Below are positions 35,034 through 44,150 of a DNA stretch of 64,000 nt, piece after piece (position 1 is the first letter of the stretch; each line of letters begins with the position of its first letter). The position numbers were made by a program, and so were the translations under genes. Location of the stretch: assembly GCF_016587375.1 (NCBI RefSeq), contig NZ_BNJG01000002.1, forward strand, positions 2,232,001 to 2,296,000. The letters run 5' to 3'. The notes under the pieces were generated by a model. That model made no database searches. It saw only the letters and a list, made by a program, of their open reading frames with translations, and was not told the DNA's origin. The stretch comes from Ktedonobacter robiniae (GTDB lineage Bacteria > Chloroflexota > Ktedonobacteria > Ktedonobacterales > Ktedonobacteraceae).

Positions 35034-36632
35034 ATGGACAAGCGATCACAGCCGCGTTTGCAGATACAGGGAAGAGCTTTCTCTCATGACAAACCCATCG
35101 ACCTCCAGGAGGCTGCTGTCCTCTTGCAGGCAGGCGATGATGTTGCTATTGCTCGCCTGCCATTGAGCAGGGGTCTTGTTCTGCGTTTGCCTGATGGCCG
35201 TTTGCTTGAGGTCGGGCAGCGTATCCAGGCAGGTCACAAACTGGCGTTGCGAGGGATTGCGCAGGGTCAGCCAGTGCTTCGTTATGGCTCGATCATCGGT
35301 TTTGCGACTCAAACGATCGCAGCAGGCTCTCATGTGCATACCCACAATCTCGCGGTGGGTACACTCCACCAACAGTATACGTATGGGAGCGAGCTACGCC
35401 TGGTCGACCCTGTCCCGCTTCACCAGCGGCGCACCTTTCTGGGCTATAAACGACCCGATGGCAGGGTTGGCACGCGCAACTACTTGGCACTGATTGGCAC
35501 CGTCAATTGTTCTGCCAGTACGATCCGGGCCATCCAGAAGCGTTTTGGGCCAGAGATACTGCGCCGCTATCCTCAAATAGATGGAATCATCGGTCTAACC
35601 CATAAAAGTGGCTGTGCGATGGGACGCCAGGGGATCAACACGTTGCAGCGTGTGCTGGCAGGTATGGCCTCCCATCCCAATGTTGGTGCCTACCTGCTGG
35701 TGGGCCTGGGCTGCGAAAGTAATCAGATTCCTAACCTGATCAATGAGATGGGACTGAGTGCAGGGAGGCAGTGGAAGGAACCACTCTCACTCACCCTTCA
35801 GGAGCATGAGGGCGTTGCGCAGACCGTTGAAGAGGGAGTGCGCCTGATCAGTGAACTGCTTCCACGGGTGAATGAAGTGCGACGTGAACCAGTTCCCATC
35901 TCCGAACTCACGCTGGCGCTTCAGTGTGGTGGGAGCGATGGTTGGAGCGGTGTGACGGCGAATCCTGCATTGGGGTACTGTGCTGACGAATTGATCCGGC
36001 AGGGAGGGACCGCCGTCCTGAGCGAGACACCAGAGATCTATGGGGCCGAGCACGTGCTGCTACGACGTGCGCGTAGCCAGGAGGTGGGCGAAAAACTGCT
36101 CGCGCGGTTACGCTGGTGGGAGCAGTATGTGGCAATCAACGACATGGAAATGGATAATAATCCCTCTCCTGGCAACAAACTTGGCGGCCTGACGACTATT
36201 TATGAGAAGTCACTGGGAGCGATTGCAAAAGGGGGTTCCTCTCCATTGAATGCTGTGTACCAGTATGCCGAGCCAATTGCGGAACGTGGGCTGGTCGTCA
36301 TGGATACGCCAGGATATGATCCTGTTTCCGTCACGGGTCAGGTCGCAGGAGGAGCAAACATTGTGGTCTTTACCACCGGCCGTGGCTCCTGCTTTGGCTT
36401 CAAACCTGCTCCCTCTATCAAGGTCGCAACAAATACTCCTCTGTATGAGAATATGCGCAATGATATGGATCTCAACGCTGGGGCTATTCTCGAGGGGGTG
36501 AGTGCAGAGGAGATCGGACGGCAGATTCTCGAGGAGGTGATTGCTGTGGCCAGTGGCAAAAAGAGTAAAAGTGAGGCCCAGGATATCGGTGAAGAAGAGT
36601 TCGCTCCCTGGATTCTGGGAGCGACCATGTGA
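35034..36632 (+). CDS. UxaA-family dehydratase (altronate/galactarate type)
   Basis: A 532-residue sugar-acid dehydratase. The N-terminal SAF domain covers residues 25-110, with HTHNLAVGTL carrying the metal-side histidines. The C-terminal UxaA body has YKRPDGRVGTRNYLALIGTV, then HKSGCAMGRQG, LVGLGCESNQI, QCGGSDGWSGVTANPALGYC, and FTTGRGSCFGFKPAPSIKVA. Such enzymes remove water from D-altronate, D-galactarate or related acids. Substrate is not settled by sequence alone. GAGGAGGAGAATGT precedes the ATG. The next gene is an LLM oxidoreductase 330 bp away. Confidence 0.9.
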   Translation: MDKRSQPRLQIQGRAFSHDKPIDLQEAAVLLQAGDDVAIARLPLSRGLVLRLPDGRLLEVGQRIQAGHKLALRGIAQGQPVLRYGSIIGFATQTIAAGSHVHTHNLAVGTLHQQYTYGSELRLVDPVPLHQRRTFLGYKRPDGRVGTRNYLALIGTVNCSASTIRAIQKRFGPEILRRYPQIDGIIGLTHKSGCAMGRQGINTLQRVLAGMASHPNVGAYLLVGLGCESNQIPNLINEMGLSAGRQWKEPLSLTLQEHEGVAQTVEEGVRLISELLPRVNEVRREPVPISELTLALQCGGSDGWSGVTANPALGYCADELIRQGGTAVLSETPEIYGAEHVLLRRARSQEVGEKLLARLRWWEQYVAINDMEMDNNPSPGNKLGGLTTIYEKSLGAIAKGGSSPLNAVYQYAEPIAERGLVVMDTPGYDPVSVTGQVAGGANIVVFTTGRGSCFGFKPAPSIKVATNTPLYENMRNDMDLNAGAILEGVSAEEIGRQILEEVIAVASGKKSKSEAQDIGEEEFAPWILGATM

Positions 36633-36961
36633 ACACTCTGGCGATAGGGCAACGATAGGGTCGGCAAAATCTTTGATACGAGAGAGGCGAAAAGTCTTTT
36701 TCCTACCATTTGCCAGCCTGGTCATGCTGGTGACGTGCTTAAGGCAAGATCACTACCATCACAGCTAACAGAATCAAGCCACTGTACCTCTACAGTAACG
36801 GCATCATTCACGACACATTTCAGAATCTCCTTGAGCAATAGAGTATGCAGCAAGGAAGCTTCCTAGTTGAACGAGAGGTTACTCTCAGAAACAGGCAAAA
36901 GGCAAGAGTAAGAGCACTGATGCTATAATGGGGGATCTGTTATCTTGAAAGAAGGGTGTTT
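36633..36961. other. Spacer before the LLM gene
   Basis: No gene. The promoter of the LLM oxidoreductase is expected near the right end (TATAATGGGGG around 36922 has a good -10 look). No terminator of note follows the dehydratase gene. Confidence 0.4.
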
Positions 36962-37834
36962 ATGGTGAAAAAAGCATTTCGTTTCGGGGTTGTCACTGGC
37001 GGTCATCCATCCCGTTCAGCGTGGGTGACGCTGGCACAACGCGTAGAGGAACTGGGCTACTCCTCTCTGCTCGTACCAGATGTTCTGGGGACACCGTTGG
37101 CAACGATTACTGCTCTCGCCGTGGCTGCCACTGCCACCACGTCACTGCGAGTCGGGAGCTATGTTTTTGTCAATGATTATCGCCATCCTGCCCTGCTGGC
37201 TAGAGAGATAGCGACGCTGGATCAACTCTCCGATGGTCGCGTAGAACTTGGACTGGGTGCGGGCAACTGGCCGCGAGACTACCAACAACTCGGCATTCCA
37301 TTTGACAAGGCTGGCACACGCGTCTCTCGTTTTGCGGAGGGGCTGTCCATCATCAAACAGTTCTTTACCACCGAAACCGTCGATTTCTCCGGCAAGTACT
37401 ACACAGCGACAGAGCTGCGCCCCGTTCCCAGACCGGTGCAGCAACCACATCCTCCCATCCTTATCGGCAGCTCAGGTCGCCGCATGCTGACTCTTGCAGC
37501 GCGTGAGGCCAATATCATCATGCCAGTATCAGTTGATCCTACCGATGCATCCTTAGAGGAGAAGATCGGCTGGATACGAGAGGCCGCGGGTGAGCGCTTT
37601 GAGCATCTGGAGTTCAGCCGAAATGAATTTGGGATTGAATTAACTGATAATCCCGTCACCGCTGGCCCTCTCACCCAGGGAGGGATACCAGTGCAATCAC
37701 GCCCAATGACCACGGCGCAGGCAGTGGAGTATCTATTGGAGCAGCGTGAACACCTGGGTATCTCTTATATTCAGATTCAGGAAAGGCAATCAGAGAACTT
37801 TGCTCCAATGGTTGCTCACTTGAATGGCAAATAG
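36962..37834 (+). CDS. LLM-class F420-dependent oxidoreductase
   Basis: A 290-residue luciferase-like TIM-barrel enzyme that probably uses cofactor F420. It shows FGVVTGGHPSRSAWVTLAQR, then LGYSSLLVPD, LRVGSYVFVNDYRHPALLAR, GRVELGLGAGNWPRDYQQLG, and HPPILIGSSGRRMLTLAARE. The domain order is standard for the TIGR03621-like group. AAGGGTGTTT precedes ATG 36962; a GTG two codons earlier is possible. The two AhpD-like genes downstream may share an operon, but a 90-bp gap separates them. Confidence 0.87.
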   Translation: MVKKAFRFGVVTGGHPSRSAWVTLAQRVEELGYSSLLVPDVLGTPLATITALAVAATATTSLRVGSYVFVNDYRHPALLAREIATLDQLSDGRVELGLGAGNWPRDYQQLGIPFDKAGTRVSRFAEGLSIIKQFFTTETVDFSGKYYTATELRPVPRPVQQPHPPILIGSSGRRMLTLAAREANIIMPVSVDPTDASLEEKIGWIREAAGERFEHLEFSRNEFGIELTDNPVTAGPLTQGGIPVQSRPMTTAQAVEYLLEQREHLGISYIQIQERQSENFAPMVAHLNGK

Positions 37835-37926
37835 CTTTCCAAAACAGTAACCCAGCAAGGAAGACGGGTCGGTCGAAGCCCTTTCTCGATGTCTTCCTGA
37901 AGGAAAGAGAAGGTATCTGTTCCTAA

Positions 37927-38283
37927 ATGCACAGCCGTTATGCAAGATACACGCAGGCATTGAGCGATGGAGTGCTCAATAGTCCAGGCGAGGTTGACTC
38001 TACACTTCGACATGCTGTCGAGGCGCAGTCTGCGAAGTTGAACGGGCGCGCATCTCAGCAAACAGGGCAAGTTCCTGCAGAGTTGGAACGCTATATTACC
38101 AAAGTCGCTCTGTATGCCTACAAGGTCACTGATCAGGACATCGAGGCTTTGTGCGCGGCAGGGTATAGTGAGGATGCCATTTTTGAGCTGACCTTGAGCG
38201 CCGCTTTGGGGGCAGGCATGGCCCGACTAGAGCGCGGCCTAAGTGCGCTGAAAGGAGAATCTGATGCGACTCAAAATCATTGA
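37927..38283 (+). CDS. AhpD/carboxymuconolactone-decarboxylase-like protein
   Basis: A 118-residue helical protein of the CMD/AhpD superfamily. It shows VPAELERYITKVALYAYKVT, then DQDIEALCAAGYSEDAIFEL and TLSAALGAGMARLERGL. This is the second, non-catalytic half of an AhpD-like fold, and no CxxC is present. The ATG is weak in ribosome site. Its stop overlaps the next gene's start by 20 bp with AAAGGAGAATCTG inside it, which shows the two were made as one operon. Confidence 0.65.
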   Translation: MHSRYARYTQALSDGVLNSPGEVDSTLRHAVEAQSAKLNGRASQQTGQVPAELERYITKVALYAYKVTDQDIEALCAAGYSEDAIFELTLSAALGAGMARLERGLSALKGESDATQNH

Positions 38284-38803
38284 GCAGGTGTTGAAGGGCG
38301 AACCAGCTTCCGATATTAGGCGCACCTTGACCTAACGCTCGTATGTGTTTGGTCAATCTTTCTCCGCTTACCTGCAGGAAGTGCTGCGAGGACAGTCCGA
38401 CTGGAGCATCGGCGAGCGCGAGTTGTTCGCGGCCTTTGTCTCCCGCAAAAATCAGTGTGCCTATTGAGCGGGTGCTCACGGCGCAGTTGCGTCGCAGGCA
38501 CTTGAGGGCGATCTGGTCAATGCTGTCTTGCAAGATTGGCAGACAGCTCCCATTGATGAGAAGATACGGGCAACCCTGGGCCTGTTGGAGAAGATGACGC
38601 TGACACCCTTTGAAGTTGGACCTGGCGATATCATGCCTTTGCGCGCAGCAGGTGTGAGCGATCAGGCTATCGAAGATGCTCTGGTGGTCTGTGCGCTTTT
38701 TAACATGATTGATCGCCTTGCGGATGCGTTTGATGTAGAGATCCCATCTGAGGAAGGCTTTGCCCGGACGGGAGAACGTCTGTTAGCAATGGGGTATCTC
38801 TGA
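38264..38803 (+). pseudogene. AhpD-like peroxidase-type protein with TAA and TGA in frame
   Basis: The frame from ATG 38264 would give 179 residues: LRGQSDWSIGERELFAAFVS, RKNQCAY, then TGA, AGAHGAVASQALEGDLVNAV, and TLTPFEVGPGDI. It is interrupted by TAA at 38333-38335 (a Tyr position, LxYRxxxFG) and TGA at 38465-38467. TGA sits exactly where the second Cys of the catalytic CxxC is expected (QCPFCIGAH in relatives). Either two nonsense mutations, or a selenocysteine site in a gene with a further TAA. AAAGGAGAATCTG precedes the ATG. Confidence 0.6.
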
Positions 38804-38949
38804 AGACAGTTCATAGGTAACGACCACTCCAAAATGGAGGCTCTCTGCTTCTTGGTTTGCCTTCACATTGGAATGGTCTCTTTAGAACTCAGCGTCCACG
38901 CATCTCGCGATCAGAAGACGTTATTGCTCGGAACGTGCGCTCCAGCCTT

Positions 38950-40248
38950 CTAGAAATGGCCCCACCCATTGTATGTCGTTGTATCCAGGACAGCGAACCC
39001 ATCGAAATGGGTGAAGCTTTGGGCGCCCAGTGGTTCATAGCTCCTGTTCTTCTGGCTGCCAGAGCGAATCGGAAGTGTCGCCATTTCCTCTGCAGGAAGC
39101 CCTTGCCCTTGATGGGTGAGAATGAACCGCACCGGCCCGGGAGCGGATGTTAACCGCGCCTCAAGCGTACCGGCTTCTGGCTGGCCGATCTCGTTGGCTG
39201 GCGATTCGCCTACGGCTGAGCCGATGACGGCATAGCGGCGACCGAACATTTCATGAAGATGAGATCCAACGGGCCACCAGGTCACCGTCTCATTCCCCCA
39301 TTGCCATTGCACCTTTCCCCGCTTGAGATGGCTATTGTGGGCAAAAATCAAGACGTTGCCTCGCCCCTGTTCACGGGAGACGATATACACCAGATTCTCT
39401 GCCATCATTGCGGCACGGACGCTGAGCAGGCGGGCCTGGCGTTGCTCGGACGGTTGCGCGAGCGTAGCATGATAGTGCAGGAGCTGCTGAGCCACCACAG
39501 CATAGTGGAGGGCTTCTCGATAGCGGCTCTCGTCGCTCTTTGCGATGAATTCGGGACGGCGCACGCGCAGCTCTGCAATCAGGTCCTCGGTCTCGATCCG
39601 CAATGCGGTTGCCTCCGGTGATTGACCTATCGCTTGCGTCGGGTCGAGCGCGGCAGCCGGATTCTCCCAGGCAGCGTCTTGCCCGAGTAGCGGGTCGATG
39701 CGCTTGCGATACTCCTGGCAGAGGGCCTCATCTCTCTCGCTGAGGTAATCAAGCGCAAAGTGCAGTGTCTGGCGGGGACTATCTGCGATTATATCGGTCG
39801 GGCTATCGAAACCATAGAAATGGAGTTTTGTAGGGTGAGCTGGATCAGCATTGTAGTGTCTCATCCACTCGACCAACTCGCGATTCGCCTCGAACGTTCC
39901 GAAACCGTGGCTAAAGCCAGTATCCTGCAACGCCTCATAGGATGCCGGACCGTGGCCAAGCACGTATTCGTTGACGAGGGGTCCCCGAGGAAAACTGCTC
40001 TCAATGGCAATGGCGCTGTAGCCATGGGCTTCTACAAGGCGTTGGAAGAGCTGGTTGCGAAGGACAAGCAGCTCTTCCCCTCCATGGAGTGCTTCTCCAA
40101 AGCCAAGCAATGCTACCTCATCGCCAAGTGAGTCGATCACCGTATCAACGGCGGCGTTGAAGTCCGGGCGAGAATCGAGCGAGAATGGGATCGCCTCGTG
40201 TGCAATCCAGTCGTCGAGTGTCGCATATACTCCTGCTGTGTGCATCAT
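38950..40248 (-). CDS. Erythromycin-esterase-family protein
   Basis: A 432-residue protein of the erythromycin-esterase (EreA/EreB-like) family, which opens macrolide lactones or hydrolyses other esters. Motifs: LLGFGEALHGGEELLVLRNQ (catalytic Glu and His), AIAIESSFPRG, HFYGFDSPTD, and VLIFAHNSHLKRG. ATG 40248 has GAGGGTAGACCA before it and is preferred over ATG 40284, whose ribosome site is 15 bp away. Members occur in soil bacteria far from macrolide producers, so resistance is not proven. No regulator is adjacent. Confidence 0.88.
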   Translation of the reverse strand: MMHTAGVYATLDDWIAHEAIPFSLDSRPDFNAAVDTVIDSLGDEVALLGFGEALHGGEELLVLRNQLFQRLVEAHGYSAIAIESSFPRGPLVNEYVLGHGPASYEALQDTGFSHGFGTFEANRELVEWMRHYNADPAHPTKLHFYGFDSPTDIIADSPRQTLHFALDYLSERDEALCQEYRKRIDPLLGQDAAWENPAAALDPTQAIGQSPEATALRIETEDLIAELRVRRPEFIAKSDESRYREALHYAVVAQQLLHYHATLAQPSEQRQARLLSVRAAMMAENLVYIVSREQGRGNVLIFAHNSHLKRGKVQWQWGNETVTWWPVGSHLHEMFGRRYAVIGSAVGESPANEIGQPEAGTLEARLTSAPGPVRFILTHQGQGLPAEEMATLPIRSGSQKNRSYEPLGAQSFTHFDGFAVLDTTTYNGWGHF

Positions 40249-40284
40249 TGGTCTACCCTCCGTTGTTTTCACTGTGTCATTCAT

Positions 40285-40963
40285 CCAATGAGAAATCTTC
40301 TCCTTCTGCTGCTTCTATCTCCCATGCTCTCGTCTACCGCCTGAGTGCATGGTAGCCTGGACAAGAGATCACTCTCCTGGCTTCGGCAGATCTCGCAGGA
40401 GGCTGCATGCATGCATCTCCGATCCAAGCTGGCCGGGCTTTTTCTGGATCACGCCTCTACAGTACAACACAGATGCAAGATTAGAGGGTAGAAAGAGAGA
40501 AAGGCGCGTGCGTATGGACATACATGGATCATAGCAGGCTCAATATACTTGGATTTCTGTGATAGAACGAGGAGTGTATCGCAAAAAAATCTCAAACACG
40601 GACTTGGGAGTTTTACATGAAGCTTGGCAATACATTACGCACTATCGAGTCTTCCCAGGGCTGCTGGAATGAGCGTCGAGCCGAGTGCGCAACTATGAAG
40701 CCTTTGCTCTGCTGCCACCGGTCTCTCGCAGCAAGAGGGGAATTGCGTCTATATGGCAAGGAAATGCCTCACCACCTTGTTTTTAGTTGAAGAATGGAGT
40801 ACGATTACGCGCAGAGGTATCTAGCGCTCCATGCGGCCCCAGGCACATGAGAAGGAGCGACGCATGAAGACGTTTGCCTTTGAGCAGTGGTGCAATCGGC
40901 TTCAGTTTCCGACTGCCACGCGTGACTTCCTCCTTTAAACCACCAGAAGGAAAAGAAGCAGAC
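40285..40963. other. Gene-free stretch before the LAL regulator
   Basis: No convincing gene. A frame around 40590-40700 (TWEFYMKLGNTLRTIESSQG) might be a scrap of a coding sequence but has no recognisable domain. The LAL gene promoter should be in the last 150 bp. Confidence 0.35.
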
Positions 40964-43678
40964 ATGCCTACGCCCATTCTCACCACGAAACTGTATCTAC
41001 CTCGGCTTCGGCCTCACGTGGTCAACCGCCCTCGCCTGATCGAGCGGTTGAACGAGGGTTTGCACCGCAAACTGACCCTTATCTCTGCCCCCGCAGGCTT
41101 TGGGAAAACCACGCTGGTCACTGCATGGGTCGAGGGCATCAAGCGACCAACCGCCTGGCTATCTCTGGATGAAGGGGAGAACGATCCTACTCGCTTTCTG
41201 ATCTACCTCATCGCGGCTGTGCAGACGATTGCGCCCACGCTTGGCGAAGGAGTCTTGCGTGCGCTCCAATCAAGCCAGCCACCACCACCCGAAGCGATGC
41301 TGACGGCCCTGCTCAATGACCTGGCGAGCATCAAAGATCCGTTCGTCCTCGTCCTGGACGACTACCACGTGGTTGTGCCCCAATCGGTTGATCTGGCCCT
41401 CACCTATTTCGTCGAACATCTGCCCCCGCACATGCACCTGGTCATCACCACGCGTGAAGACCCACATCTCCCCCTGGCCCGCTTACGCGCCCGGGGCCAC
41501 CTGACCGAACTGCGCGCCGCCGACTTGCGGTTTACCTCCTCCGAAGCCGCCGCCTTTTTCACCCAGGTGATGGGCCTCACTCTCTCCACACAGGACATCG
41601 CCCGACTTTCAGACCGCACCGAGGGCTGGATTGCTGGCCTGCAATTCGCAGCGCTTTCCCTGCAAGGCCACCAGGATGTTCCCGGCTTCATCCAGGCATT
41701 CGCTGGAGATCACCGATACATCGTGGACTACCTGGTCGAAGAGGTCTTGCAGCGTCAGCCCGAACCGGTGCGCAACTTCTTACTCCAGACCTCCATTCTC
41801 GACCGGTTGAGTGGTCCGCTGTGCGATGCCGTCACTGGTCAGGAGGAAGGCGGCGCGCAGTTGGAAGCCCTGGAGCGAGGCAACTTCTTTGTCGTTCCGC
41901 TCGATGACACACGCCACTGGTATCGCTATCACCACCTCTTTGCTGACGTGCTCGCTGCGCATTTGCTGGTAGAGCGGCCCGAGCAGGTCTTGACACTACA
42001 CCGGCGCGCGAGCGAGTGGTACGAACATCATGGTTTGGCGGGCGATGCGATCCGCCACGCACTGACCGCCGAGGACTTCGAGCGAGCGGCGGACCTGGTC
42101 GAGCTGGCAATCCCGGAAATGCGCAGGAGTAGACAGGATGCCACGTTGCTTGGCTGGCTCAAGGCGCTCCCCGACGAGCTGTTTCACTTCAGGCCCGTGC
42201 TCAGTGTTGGGTATGCCTATGCATTATTGGCTAGTGGCGAGCTCGAGGCCGTCCACGCCCGACTGCGGGACGCCGAACGGTGGCTGGATACGACGGCAGA
42301 CACGAGGGCGCTTGCGCTTGCTCCATCAACTGAGATGGTTGTCATGGACGAAGAGGAATTTCGCCAGCTCCCGGCTTTGATAGCCGTGTACCGTGCCGCG
42401 CGTGCCCAGGTCCTGGGCGATGTGCCCGACACCATAAAATACGCCCGGCGGGTGCTCGACCTCGTACCTGAGGAAGACCATCTCGGGCGCGGAGCAGCAG
42501 CGGCGCTCCTGGGGCTCGCGTCCTGGGTGAGCGGGGATCTAGAGGCAGCGCACCGGATGTTTGCCGATGGCATAGCGAGTGTGCAGATGGCCGGAAACAT
42601 CTCTGACGCCATCAGTGGCACCATCGCCCTGGCTGATATCAGGATGGCGCAAGGTCGTCTCCACGAGGCCATGCGGACCTACGAGCGCTCTTTGCAGGAG
42701 GCGATGGCGCTGGGGGAGCCTGCCCTGCGGGGAACGGCAGATCTGTATGTGGGCATGAGCGAGCTCCACCGAGAGCAGAACGATCTGGATGCCGCTGAGC
42801 AGTGCCTGCTGAAAAGCAAGGAGCTGGGCGAGCGCACAGGGTTCCCGCAAAACCGGTCTCGTTGGTGTGTTGCTCTGGCTCGCATACGGGAGGCCCAGGG
42901 AGATTTGGACGGCGCTCTCGACCTGCTCCACGAGGCAGAACGCCTGTATGTGAGAGACTTCTTCCCCAATGTACGTCCTGTAGCGGCGCTCGTGACACGG
43001 GTGTGGGTCGCGCAGGGGAGGTTAGGCGAAGCCTTTAGCTGGGCGCGTGAGCAAGGCTTGTCCATTGAGGACGACCTCAGTTACCTGCGCGAGTTCGAGC
43101 ACATCACCCTGGCCAGGGTGCTCCTGGCCAGGTCTAAGGGCGACCGTGCAGACCGCTCTCTGCTTGAGGCAATGGGACTGCTCTCGCGCCTCCTGAAAGC
43201 AGCGCAAGAAGGTGAGAGGACGGGAAGTGTAATCGAAATCCTGGTGCTCCAGGCGCTCGCCTACCAGATGCAAGGTGACATCTCTGCTGCTCTCATGGCA
43301 CTGCAACAGGCACTCTCGCTGGCTGAGCCGGAGGGCTACGTCCGCATGTTTGTGGACGTAGCCCCACCCATGACGGTCCTGCTAGAAGGAGCCGCGAAAC
43401 ACGGGATTGCCCCGAACTATGTTCGTCAACTCCTGACAGCCCTGGACTCAGCTTCAGACAGAACGCCTGTCAAACAGGTTTTGATCGAGCCACTCTCGAA
43501 ACGCGAGCTTGAAGTGCTTCGACTGTTCAGAACTGACTTGAACGGCCCAGAAATTGCCGACGAACTCGTAGTGTCCCTCAACACCTTGCGTACCCACACC
43601 AAAAACATTTACAGCAAGCTCGGGGTGACCAACCGGCGGGCAGCAGTCCGCCGGGCTGAGGAACTTGATTTGTTCTAA
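40964..43678 (+). CDS. LAL/MalT-type ATP-dependent LuxR regulator
   Basis: A 904-residue giant regulator. The N-terminal AAA/STAND ATPase has its P-loop at residues 42-50 (APAGFGKTT) and Walker B at VLVLDDYH. A winged segment (YRYHHLFADVLAAHL) follows, then tandem TPR-like helices through about residue 800. The C-terminal LuxR HTH (LSKRELEVLRLFRTDLNGPE, then LVVSLNTLRTHTKNIYSKL) ends the protein. Such proteins switch on genes on binding an inducer and ATP. ATG 40964 matches the MPTPILTTKLYLP start of the family. The downstream 82-residue protein and DUF4386 gene, behind a terminator, may be targets. Confidence 0.93.
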   Translation: MPTPILTTKLYLPRLRPHVVNRPRLIERLNEGLHRKLTLISAPAGFGKTTLVTAWVEGIKRPTAWLSLDEGENDPTRFLIYLIAAVQTIAPTLGEGVLRALQSSQPPPPEAMLTALLNDLASIKDPFVLVLDDYHVVVPQSVDLALTYFVEHLPPHMHLVITTREDPHLPLARLRARGHLTELRAADLRFTSSEAAAFFTQVMGLTLSTQDIARLSDRTEGWIAGLQFAALSLQGHQDVPGFIQAFAGDHRYIVDYLVEEVLQRQPEPVRNFLLQTSILDRLSGPLCDAVTGQEEGGAQLEALERGNFFVVPLDDTRHWYRYHHLFADVLAAHLLVERPEQVLTLHRRASEWYEHHGLAGDAIRHALTAEDFERAADLVELAIPEMRRSRQDATLLGWLKALPDELFHFRPVLSVGYAYALLASGELEAVHARLRDAERWLDTTADTRALALAPSTEMVVMDEEEFRQLPALIAVYRAARAQVLGDVPDTIKYARRVLDLVPEEDHLGRGAAAALLGLASWVSGDLEAAHRMFADGIASVQMAGNISDAISGTIALADIRMAQGRLHEAMRTYERSLQEAMALGEPALRGTADLYVGMSELHREQNDLDAAEQCLLKSKELGERTGFPQNRSRWCVALARIREAQGDLDGALDLLHEAERLYVRDFFPNVRPVAALVTRVWVAQGRLGEAFSWAREQGLSIEDDLSYLREFEHITLARVLLARSKGDRADRSLLEAMGLLSRLLKAAQEGERTGSVIEILVLQALAYQMQGDISAALMALQQALSLAEPEGYVRMFVDVAPPMTVLLEGAAKHGIAPNYVRQLLTALDSASDRTPVKQVLIEPLSKRELEVLRLFRTDLNGPEIADELVVSLNTLRTHTKNIYSKLGVTNRRAAVRRAEELDLF

Positions 43679-43697
43679 CGAACCCAGCTCCCACCGA

Positions 43698-43737
43698 CCC
43701 CAGCAGATGTGTCGAACCACTGCTGGGGCTTTTTTTC
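43698..43737 (+). terminator. Intrinsic terminator after the LAL gene
   Basis: CCCCAGCAG, 13-base loop, CTGCTGGGG, then C and eight T. A textbook factor-independent terminator 20 bp after the stop. Confidence 0.9.
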
Positions 43738-43762
43738 TCCCTCACAGCCTCCCGATTACCAA

Positions 43763-43792
43763 ATCACCACATCAATCACTACATGTGGTGAT
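43763..43792. promoter_or_regulatory. Inverted repeat ATCACCACAT upstream of the small gene
   Basis: ATCACCACAT (43763-43772) and its exact reverse complement (43783-43792) are 10 bases apart. A third half-site, CACCACAT, follows at 43800. The spacing of two turns between half-site centres suits a dimeric regulator, possibly the LAL protein. It lies 75 bp before the small gene. Confidence 0.5.
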
Positions 43793-43865
43793 GCCTTCTC
43801 ACCACATTCATGGGTATATTTGATCAAAGAAAAGAACGCGTGCAACGACGTGGAGATTGATCCAT

Positions 43866-44114
43866 ATGAGAAAAATGCACGAGCCACAACATTACGAGAT
43901 TCGCATCAAGGGACACCTTGAGAACCAATGGGCCGACTGGTTTTCTGGCCTGACCATCACGCGAGAAGACCGGGGCGAGACGGTGTTAACCGGCCCAGTT
44001 GATCAGGCCGCGTTGCATAGCTTGCTGAGAAAAGTGCGTGATCTAGGCATGCCATTGCTCTCGGTCATTCGCGTTGAACCCGAACCGGCAGATCTGCCGG
44101 ATATCAAGCATTGA
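43866..44114 (+). CDS. Small conserved protein upstream of DUF4386
   Basis: An 82-residue protein: EIRIKGHLENQWADWFSGLT, ITREDRGETVLTGPVDQAAL, and LLRKVRDLGMPLLSVIRVEP. I recognise this as a small uncharacterised family, often next to membrane proteins in Actinobacteria and Chloroflexota, but I know no function. ATG 43866 follows GGAGATTGATCCAT; TTG 43857 is possible. It is 36 bp from the DUF4386 gene and likely co-transcribed with it. Confidence 0.7.
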   Translation: MRKMHEPQHYEIRIKGHLENQWADWFSGLTITREDRGETVLTGPVDQAALHSLLRKVRDLGMPLLSVIRVEPEPADLPDIKH

Positions 44115-44150
44115 CACATATCACTCTTATTCAAAAAAGGAGACAAATAC

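Noticed and set aside
42217..42998. Several minus-strand frames inside the LAL gene
   Set aside because: High-GC shadow frames in a long, well-supported coding region; no motifs.
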